DNA from: DATDAH01 sp963725155
GTDB taxonomy: Bacteria; Actinomycetota; Acidimicrobiia; Acidimicrobiales; DATDAH01
DNA length: 64,000 nt
Assembly: GCA_963725155.1 (NCBI GenBank)
Contig: CAVRXU010000008.1
Span: 248,001 to 312,000, forward strand
Direction: 5' to 3'
The translations under genes and the position numbers were made by a program. The notes beneath the pieces are model-generated. The model saw only the letters and a list, made by a program, of their open reading frames with translations, did not search any database and was not told the origin of the DNA. Positions 58,900 through 64,000 of this stretch are shown here, piece by piece; the first letter of the stretch is position 1, and each line of letters opens with the position of its first letter.

Positions 58900-59544
58900 G
58901 TGTCGCTCCCCTCCCGTCCCCCCCGCTGGCTGGTCGGCACGGCCCTGACCGTCCTGGTCCTGGCCGCTTGTGGACCCGACGACGGGCGGCACCTGGCCGA
59001 CCCGAACCCCGAGTTGACCGCCGTGCCGGTGCCGACCACGACCCCGGTCCCCATCATCGACGAGGACGCACCGCTCCAGGGCGTCGGCCCCGGTGGCCTG
59101 ACCCTCTCCAGCCCGGACTTCGCGCCCGGAGCCACGATGCCCCGTAGCGCGACCTGCCGTGGGGACCGGTCCCCGGAGCTGGAGTGGACCGACCCGCCCC
59201 GCCGAGTGACCGAGTTGGCCCTGGTCGTCCAGGACGTCGATGCCGACGGTGTCGCCCAGTGGGTCGTCACCGGCATCCCGCCGGGCACGACCCGGGCCCG
59301 CCTGGGAGAGCCGCCCGGCGGCGCGGACGTGCGGCTCAACAGCGCCGGTGTCGCCGCCTACTCCGGTCCCTGCCCGCAGGACGGGTTCGCCCACCGCATC
59401 GTGTTCACGCTCTACGCCCTGGACCAACCCCTGCCTGTCGGTGCGGGTGACCCCAACTCCGTGGTCACCGCCGTCCAGGCCGCCTCCTACGGCTCGGCCA
59501 GCCTCATCGGCCGCGCCGCCCCCGCTTTCACCGAAGACGGCTGA
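58900..59544 (+). CDS. PEBP (YbhB/YbcL)-family lipoprotein
   Basis: 214 residues. Signal peptide with lipobox VLAAC near residue 24, then a Thr/Pro linker. The PEBP fold shows SPELEWTDPPRRVTELALVVQDVDA, WVVTGIPPGT, AYSGPCPQDG and AHRIVFTLYAL; the ligand-site Asp and His are present. Bacterial PEBPs have no settled role. AATACT lies six bases before the GTG. The divergent KARI-like gene starts 73 bp away. Confidence 0.85.
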   Translation: MSLPSRPPRWLVGTALTVLVLAACGPDDGRHLADPNPELTAVPVPTTTPVPIIDEDAPLQGVGPGGLTLSSPDFAPGATMPRSATCRGDRSPELEWTDPPRRVTELALVVQDVDADGVAQWVVTGIPPGTTRARLGEPPGGADVRLNSAGVAAYSGPCPQDGFAHRIVFTLYALDQPLPVGAGDPNSVVTAVQAASYGSASLIGRAAPAFTEDG

Positions 59545-59557
59545 ACGAAACCCCCTG

Positions 59558-59830
59558 CTACCAGGTGACGGTGAAGCCGGTCTCGCCGGTCGGTTCGATC
59601 GCCTCGACGGTGACGGCGTCGACGCGGGCCCGGGGTGGGCCTTCGCCGGCCCACGCCAGGAAGGCCTCGACCGCCGTCGCCTCGCCCTCCGCCTCCAGGA
59701 CCACCCGGCCGTCGGGCCGGTTCGCCGCCGAGCCGGCCACTCCGAGACGTTCGGCCTCCTGGCGGGCCGTGTCCCGGTACCAGACGCCCTGCACCCGGCC
59801 GGACACGACAGCCCGGCGGCGCACGGTCAC
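59558..59830 (-). CDS. acyP: Acylphosphatase
   Basis: 90 residues. Hydrolyses carboxyl-phosphate bonds. The signature GRVQGVWYRDTARQEA contains Arg19, and SAANRPDGRVVLEAEG contains Asn37, the two catalytic residues; the usual GVGFR reads GVWYR. GTG 59830 overlaps the thioesterase stop as GTGA, so it is translated with that gene. Confidence 0.92.
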   Translation of the reverse strand: MTVRRRAVVSGRVQGVWYRDTARQEAERLGVAGSAANRPDGRVVLEAEGEATAVEAFLAWAGEGPPRARVDAVTVEAIEPTGETGFTVTW

Positions 59831-60612
59831 AGGATGGCGGCGAGCTGACGGGACTGGGCCAGCAGGCGCCCCGAACGGCCCCAGATCTCACCGTCCTCCT
59901 CGAGGTAGCCCTCTGCCGCCACTCGGGTCCGGAAGCGGACCAGGAGCCACCCGTCGTCCTCACGCGTAGGGGTCCGGCGGAGGTGCACGGTGAGGTCCAC
60001 CGTGGGCACGCCCAAGCGGTCGGTCGCGGCCCCGAAGATCGCCGGCACCCAGGCGTCGGTCATCTGGACCAGGACGTGGGCATCGGTCGGCTCCGGCTCG
60101 ACCATGCGCAGCCAACCGCCGGTGACCGGCTCACCGGGCGTGCTGAACGGCTGCGGGCCGATGGCGTGACGGCTCTCGATCTGCTCCCGGATCGGGATGG
60201 GGAACGGCGGGCGGGCGAGCACGGCACAGTCTTCGGGCGGCGGGACGTCGGGCATGGGCGCGTCGTCGAACTCGTAGGCCTCCCGCGCCAGCCCGGCCGA
60301 CACCAGCACCAAGGCCAGCAACCGGCCGTCCTGGAGCAGGCGGGCTGACACCGCGCTCATCGTGCGGCCCGTGCGCTCGACGGCGACGTCGACCTCGACC
60401 GGGCCGTCCTCGGGCGGGCGCAGGTAGTGCACGGTCATCGAGCGCGCCACCCGCTCGGGGTCGGCCAGCTCCGTGGTCACCGCCCGGAGCAGGATGGCGG
60501 CCACATAGCCCCCGTTCGGGCGCTCCACCCGCCACCCGGGGTCGATCCCGGCCCGGTAGCGGCCGTCGCCGAGCGCGGTCACCGCGGTGTCGTGGGCGAA
60601 GCGGGAGGTCAC
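59827..60612 (-). CDS. Acyl-CoA thioesterase, double hot-dog family
   Basis: 261 residues. GWRVERPNGGYVAAILLRA forms the first central helix, with MTVHYLRPPEDGPVEVDV and VSARLLQDGRLLALVL in the first half; DAHVLVQMTDAWVPAIF starts the second. The layout is that of acyl-CoA thioesterase 8/TesB relatives. It differs in sequence from the protein at 46643. GTG start with TACCTT seven bases upstream. Forms an operon with acylphosphatase. Confidence 0.83.
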   Translation of the reverse strand: MTSRFAHDTAVTALGDGRYRAGIDPGWRVERPNGGYVAAILLRAVTTELADPERVARSMTVHYLRPPEDGPVEVDVAVERTGRTMSAVSARLLQDGRLLALVLVSAGLAREAYEFDDAPMPDVPPPEDCAVLARPPFPIPIREQIESRHAIGPQPFSTPGEPVTGGWLRMVEPEPTDAHVLVQMTDAWVPAIFGAATDRLGVPTVDLTVHLRRTPTREDDGWLLVRFRTRVAAEGYLEEDGEIWGRSGRLLAQSRQLAAIL

Positions 60613-60619
60613 CGGGGCG

Positions 60620-60625
60620 AAGGTA
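60620..60625 (-). promoter_or_regulatory. -10-like element of the thioesterase-acylphosphatase unit
   Basis: TACCTT seven bases before GTG 60612. Confidence 0.45.
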
Positions 60626-60684
60626 GCGGCGCGTCGGGGGCCCGCGATCACTCAGGGGGCGCAGGCGACGGCCGAAGGAGACCC

Positions 60685-61392
60685 GTGGTGGTGTGGCTCA
60701 TGCTGGTCGGCTTCGTGGCCTTCGGTGTCATGACCACGGTCGCGTTCAAGCGCAAGGCCGACCGCAACCTGGACCTGCAGAAGCTGGCCGCGGCCAACGG
60801 CTTCGTCTACACCGAGGAGGACTGGTTCGCCTCCACCCGGGTGCCGTTCCAGATCTTCCGCCTCGGCAACCGCTCGATGGTCGAGAACATGATCGTCGGC
60901 CAGTCCGCCGACGGCGCCCCGGTCCGCCTCTTCGACCTGACCACCTGGGACGAGAAGCAGACCGAAGACGGGACCCAGGAGAGCCACTACCGGTACATGA
61001 CCTGCTGCCTGACCGAGACCGACCACGCCTTCCCCCACCTGGTCGTGCAGCCCGACACCGTGGCCACCCGCCTCCTCGAGAAGGTCGGGATGCCGTCGAT
61101 CGACCTGGAGTCCGAGGCGTTCAACCGCCGCTTCATGGTCACCTCCGAGGACGAGCGGTTCGCCCGGATGTTCCTCGACCCCCAGATGATGGAACTGCTG
61201 CTGTCGACCGACGGACAGTTCCAGTTCGAGGTGCGGGGCCGCTGGGTCCTGGTCGCCGCCCCCCAGCTCCCCGCCAAGCTGTGCCTGTCGCTGGTCGGGC
61301 TGTCGACCCGCTTCCGCGAGTTGATCCCGCCCGTGGTGCGGGAGTTCCACCCCGACCTGCCGGACATCGTCGAACCGACGCCGCCCCGATGA
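60685..61392 (+). CDS. Membrane-anchored protein in operon with lemA
   Basis: About 235 residues. One N-terminal transmembrane helix (about 3-20) is followed by a soluble domain with NGFVYTEEDWFASTRVPFQI, LFDLTTWDEKQ and FARMFLDPQMMELLLSTDG. I do not recognise the family. Ribosome-binding sequence GAAGGAG precedes three in-frame GTGs (60685, 60688, 60691); the exact start is uncertain. The stop overlaps the lemA start as ATGA, so the two proteins are probably made together. Confidence 0.75.
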   Translation: MVVWLMLVGFVAFGVMTTVAFKRKADRNLDLQKLAAANGFVYTEEDWFASTRVPFQIFRLGNRSMVENMIVGQSADGAPVRLFDLTTWDEKQTEDGTQESHYRYMTCCLTETDHAFPHLVVQPDTVATRLLEKVGMPSIDLESEAFNRRFMVTSEDERFARMFLDPQMMELLLSTDGQFQFEVRGRWVLVAAPQLPAKLCLSLVGLSTRFRELIPPVVREFHPDLPDIVEPTPPR

Positions 61393-61940
61393 GCGTGACG
61401 CTGGCCGTGCTGATCGGCTGTGGTGTGGTGCTGGTGGGCTGGATCTGGGCGTCCTACAACCGCTTCGCCCTGCAGCGGGAGATGGTGGAGAACTCCTGGT
61501 CCACCGTCGACACCGAGTTGCGCCGGCGCTACGACCTCATCCCCAACCTGGTGGCCACCGTGAAGGGCTACGCCGCCCACGAGCGCGAGACGCTGGAGAC
61601 GGTGATCCGGGCTCGGAGCCAGGCCGTCGCCGCCACCGGCGCCCCCGAGGACCAGGCCCCGGCCGAGAACCTGCTCGTGGACGGGCTCAAGCAGCTGTTC
61701 GCCGTGGCCGAGGCCTACCCCGACCTGAAGGCCGACGCCCACTTCCTGGAGCTCCAGAAGGAGCTGGCCGCCACCGAGAACCGGATCCAGGCCGCTCGGC
61801 GCATCTTCAACGGCAACGTCCGGGACCTGAACCGGCGCGTCCAGCAGGTGCCGTCCAACCTCGTGGCCAAGCTCGGTGGCTTCCACCGGGCCGAGTACTT
61901 CCAGATCGACGAAGCCGCCCGCGCCGTACCGGTCGCATAG
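61389..61940 (+). CDS. LemA-family membrane protein
   Basis: 183 residues. N-terminal transmembrane helix (about 4-22), then the LemA helical domain: YNRFALQREMVENSWSTVD, LRRRYDLIPNLVATVKGY, ERETLETVIRARSQA, ATENRIQAARRIFNGNVRDLN. Function uncertain; LemA is often encoded beside DUF2207 or TPM-domain membrane proteins. Here its operon partner is another membrane-anchored protein, and a DUF2207 protein lies at 39215. Confidence 0.93.
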   Translation: MSVTLAVLIGCGVVLVGWIWASYNRFALQREMVENSWSTVDTELRRRYDLIPNLVATVKGYAAHERETLETVIRARSQAVAATGAPEDQAPAENLLVDGLKQLFAVAEAYPDLKADAHFLELQKELAATENRIQAARRIFNGNVRDLNRRVQQVPSNLVAKLGGFHRAEYFQIDEAARAVPVA

Positions 61941-61989
61941 CGCCTGATTCACGTTCGTCAGGCTGCGCAATCGGAGCGAAGCTGTGAGT

Positions 61990-62052
61990 CAGCGCCGCAG
62001 ACCCTCAGCTTCGGCGGCGCCGGACTTGCTGAGCGAAGCGAAGCCAGTCAAA
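61990..62052 (-). repeat. 63-bp dispersed repeat, copy 2
   Basis: On the reverse strand it begins TTTGACTGG and includes the stop codon of the acyl-CoA dehydrogenase (TTTTGA). It matches 23082-23144 at 61 of 63 positions in opposite orientation. The centre can form a hairpin. Confidence 0.85.
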
Positions 62053-63229
62053 AGGCAACGGGCGTGCCATCTCTCGATTGCTTGAGGATGCGTCGGGCGA
62101 CGGTGTGGACGTGGACCTCGTCGGGGCCGTCGTAGATCCGGGCGAAGCGGGCCGAGCGGTACATGAAGCTGAGCGGGGTGTCGTCGGTCAGGCCCTTGGC
62201 TCCGTGGGCTTGGATCGCCCGGTCGATGACGTTGTGCAGCATCCGGGCCCCGACCACCTTGATGGTGCCGATCTCGACCCGGGCCTGGTCGCCGGCGTCG
62301 ATGCGCTCCGCGGCCTGGAGCGTGAGCAGGCGGCAGGCCTGGATCTCGGCGTAGGACTCGAACACGTGCTGCTGCATCAGCTGCTTGTGCGACAGCGGCT
62401 CGCCGAAGGCGACCCGGGCGTTCAGGCGCTCGCAGAGCAGCTCGAAGGCGCGCTGGGCCTGGCCCAGCCAGCGCATGCAGTGGAAGATCCGACCCGGGCC
62501 CAGCCGGTCCTGGGCGATCTGGAAGCCGTGGCCGCGGGGCCCGAGCAGGTTGGCGGCCGGGACCCGCACGTCGGTGTAGCGGACCTCGCAGTGGCCGCCC
62601 CTGATGCCGAGCACCGGGGTCTCGCGGACGATCTCGTAACCCGGCGTGTCGGTCGGGACCACGATCATCGAGAAGGCCCGGTGGTCGGGGGCGTCGGGCT
62701 CGGTCCGGCACATGACCGTCGTGTACGCGGCCCGGTTGGCTCCGGTCGTGAACCACTTCAGGCCGTTGATGACCCACTCCTCGCCGTCGAGCACGGCCGC
62801 GGTCTGCAGCTGGGTGGGGTCCGACGACGCCACCTCGGGCTCGGTCATGGCGAAGCTGGGCGAGATCTCCGCCGCCACGAGGGGCGCGAGGTAGCGCTCC
62901 CGCCACTCCGGGCTGGCGTACTTGTCCAGCATCAGGGAGTCCTGGAGGGTGAAGGTGCCGAGGGCGAGCTGACCGAACTCGCTGCGGCCCTGGACCTCGT
63001 TGACGTAGACGTAGTCCAGGAAGGGCAGCCCCCCGCCGCCCAGCTCGGCCGGGTGCCCCAGGGCCCACAGTCCCTCGGCCTTGGCTTCGGCCTGCAGGCC
63101 CCGCAGCAGGTCGCGCGCCGCCTCGTCGCCGGCGTGGAGCTCGGGCTCGGCGGGCTCGACCCGCTCCCGCATGAAGGCCTCCACGGCCGCGCGTACCGGA
63201 CGGACGTGCTCGGGCACCTCGAAGCTCAT
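62048..63229 (-). CDS. Acyl-CoA dehydrogenase
   Basis: 393 residues. ISPSFAMTEPEVASSDPTQLQ and WVINGLKWFTTGANRAAYT are the flavin-binding segments; DGPDEVHVHTVARRILKQ near the end is typical. The SFAMTEPEVASSDPT and VLGIRGGHCEVRYTDVRVPAANLLG wording resembles the ACAD10/11-like branch, acting on long or hydroxylated acyl-CoA; this is inference. The start ATG lies one base after the stop of the upstream membrane-protein gene, so they are coupled. Confidence 0.92.
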   Translation of the reverse strand: MSFEVPEHVRPVRAAVEAFMRERVEPAEPELHAGDEAARDLLRGLQAEAKAEGLWALGHPAELGGGGLPFLDYVYVNEVQGRSEFGQLALGTFTLQDSLMLDKYASPEWRERYLAPLVAAEISPSFAMTEPEVASSDPTQLQTAAVLDGEEWVINGLKWFTTGANRAAYTTVMCRTEPDAPDHRAFSMIVVPTDTPGYEIVRETPVLGIRGGHCEVRYTDVRVPAANLLGPRGHGFQIAQDRLGPGRIFHCMRWLGQAQRAFELLCERLNARVAFGEPLSHKQLMQQHVFESYAEIQACRLLTLQAAERIDAGDQARVEIGTIKVVGARMLHNVIDRAIQAHGAKGLTDDTPLSFMYRSARFARIYDGPDEVHVHTVARRILKQSRDGTPVAF

Positions 63230-63230
63230 C

Positions 63231-64000
63231 TCACTCCCCTTCTTCGACGAACGTGCGGCGCCGCGGCCGGCGGAAACTGAGCCGGGGCAGGTCGCCCATC
63301 CGGTCCGAGGACCACAGGGCGGGCGGCGGCTGCACGAGGGCGCAGAGCTCGAGCAGCACCCGGTCGTAGTTGACCCGCCAGCCGGCGAAGTCCCGCCAAC
63401 ACTGGTCCCGGTCCGGCTTCAGCGGGACCCCGGCGGCCCGGAGCTGTTCGTAGACGCCGTCGAACTCGGCCTTGTGGATCGAGATGGGATCGGTGGGCTG
63501 GGGCCGCCGCTCGTGGTGGATCCCGAAGAAGTCGGCGACGGCCCGCAGGGCGAGGTAGCCCGACCGGATGGTCAGCTCGGCTCTCGCCTGCCGCGGGATG
63601 TCGAGGGTGGACGACCGCAGGGCGGCGGCGTCGAGCACGGCCCCCGCGCCCGTGAGCCAGGAGCGGTGGTCGTCGATGGAGCGGAAGTGGACGAGCGCCG
63701 GATAGGTGGTGTGGCTCTCTTCGAGCTCGACGAACCAGTCCTCCCAGTCCGGCCACATGTCGTCGAGCTGCTCGAGACGCTCGAGGCGGTGGTGGCGGAT
63801 GAACATCTCGGCGGGCGTCGGCGGTGTGCCCGCTCGGCTGGAGAGCTTGGCCACCAGGTGCTCGCGGCGGGAGAAGTGGCCGTACATGGTGGGCAGGAAG
63901 CTGATGAGGAGGGCGACCAGGCCGAGGCCGATCACCGCCTCGACGACCGAGGCCCCCAGCGCCGGGCCCTCGTTGGGTCGGGAGAAGCCCAGCGTGGTGA
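63231..64000 (-). CDS. Membrane protein of unknown function, 5' end outside the window
   Basis: The reverse frame stays open to the window edge, giving at least 256 residues. GLVALLISFLPTMYGHFSRREHL is a transmembrane helix and its basic exit, preceded by FSRPNEGPALGASVVEAV. The soluble part has WPDWEDWFVELEESHTTYP, FRSIDDHRSWLTGAGAVLDAA and FFGIHHERR. I recall similar tails in bacterial ion-channel-like or uncharacterised membrane proteins but cannot assign it. Its stop is one base before the acyl-CoA dehydrogenase start. Confidence 0.78.
   Translation of the reverse strand, partial: TTLGFSRPNEGPALGASVVEAVIGLGLVALLISFLPTMYGHFSRREHLVAKLSSRAGTPPTPAEMFIRHHRLERLEQLDDMWPDWEDWFVELEESHTTYPALVHFRSIDDHRSWLTGAGAVLDAAALRSSTLDIPRQARAELTIRSGYLALRAVADFFGIHHERRPQPTDPISIHKAEFDGVYEQLRAAGVPLKPDRDQCWRDFAGWRVNYDRVLLELCALVQPPPALWSSDRMGDLPRLSFRRPRRRTFVEEGE

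Overview
The window is a high-GC, gene-dense bacterial chromosome segment with no rRNA, tRNA, CRISPR array, prophage or insertion sequence that I can see. The gene set points to an actinobacterium. It has the mismatch endonuclease NucS, mycothiol S-conjugate amidase (Mca), a mycothiol-type DinB protein, four F420-type luciferase-like monooxygenases, two WS/DGAT wax-ester/triacylglycerol synthases, LytR-CpsA-Psr and VanW cell-wall proteins, and many acyl-CoA enzymes. An Acidimicrobiia-type organism such as an Iamia relative is my best guess, but no rRNA or ribosomal protein is present to fix it.

Layout. 1-4000: a thiolase-like gene cut by the window edge, a small Cys/His protein, a lipoprotein coupled to a stand-alone APS kinase (cysC), then cysQ and an enoyl-CoA hydratase/isomerase. 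4300-9780: a membrane protein with an acidic Asp-rich linker, then a UbiB-like kinase overlapping cysD-cysNC (sulfate activation). 9783-13531: pentapeptide-repeat protein, a 57-residue protein, nucS, a DinB protein, a luciferase-like monooxygenase and a nitroreductase. 13596-19846: CoA-transferase, a large LuxR-type ATPase regulator, a small protein, and a hydratase/short-chain dehydrogenase pair. 19980-26163: VanW protein, WS/DGAT, a frameshifted luciferase-like monooxygenase, an RmlD-like reductase and an acyl-CoA dehydrogenase. 26230-34728: membrane protein, acyl-CoA synthetase, LCP protein, APH-like kinase, short-chain dehydrogenase, a NERD-like protein with a RecB-family nuclease, PAP2 phosphatase and a DsbA-like protein. 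34756-43294: second WS/DGAT, monooxygenase, tandem SnoaL-like protein, short-chain dehydrogenase, DUF2207 protein, a methyltransferase-uracil-DNA-glycosylase fusion split by a frameshift, and a lipocalin-like protein. 43298-49667: gene fragments including a headless TetR remnant, a Ser/Thr kinase with a duplicated Cys-containing ectodomain, monooxygenase, thioesterase, FadA5-like thiolase and a nuclease. 49764-64000: TetR-MFS pair, DUF4389 protein, ChbG-like deacetylase, Mca, glutamate dehydrogenase, PhoU/TrkA-C protein, a KARI-like protein, PEBP, acylphosphatase-thioesterase pair, LemA pair, acyl-CoA dehydrogenase and a truncated membrane protein.

How it works together. The commonest theme is CoA-ester chemistry: activation (FadD), dehydrogenation (two ACADs), hydration (ECH, MaoC), 3-hydroxyacyl oxidation (SDRs), thiolysis (FadA5-like), thioesterases, CoA transfer and storage-lipid synthesis. 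It resembles the sterol and fatty-acid degradation sets of mycobacteria but is scattered over many short transcription units. A second theme is sulfate activation and mycothiol metabolism. A third is DNA repair (NucS, the fusion glycosylase, a Cas4/AddB-type nuclease).

The strongest unannotated signal is regulatory. About twenty genes have a TANNNT hexamer exactly 6-9 bases before the start codon and no Shine-Dalgarno sequence, which is the signature of leaderless transcripts. Other structural signals are a perfect inverted repeat between the divergent starts next to nucS, a 63-bp repeat present in inverted orientation 39 kb apart, and two frameshifted genes that may be either decay or assembly error.
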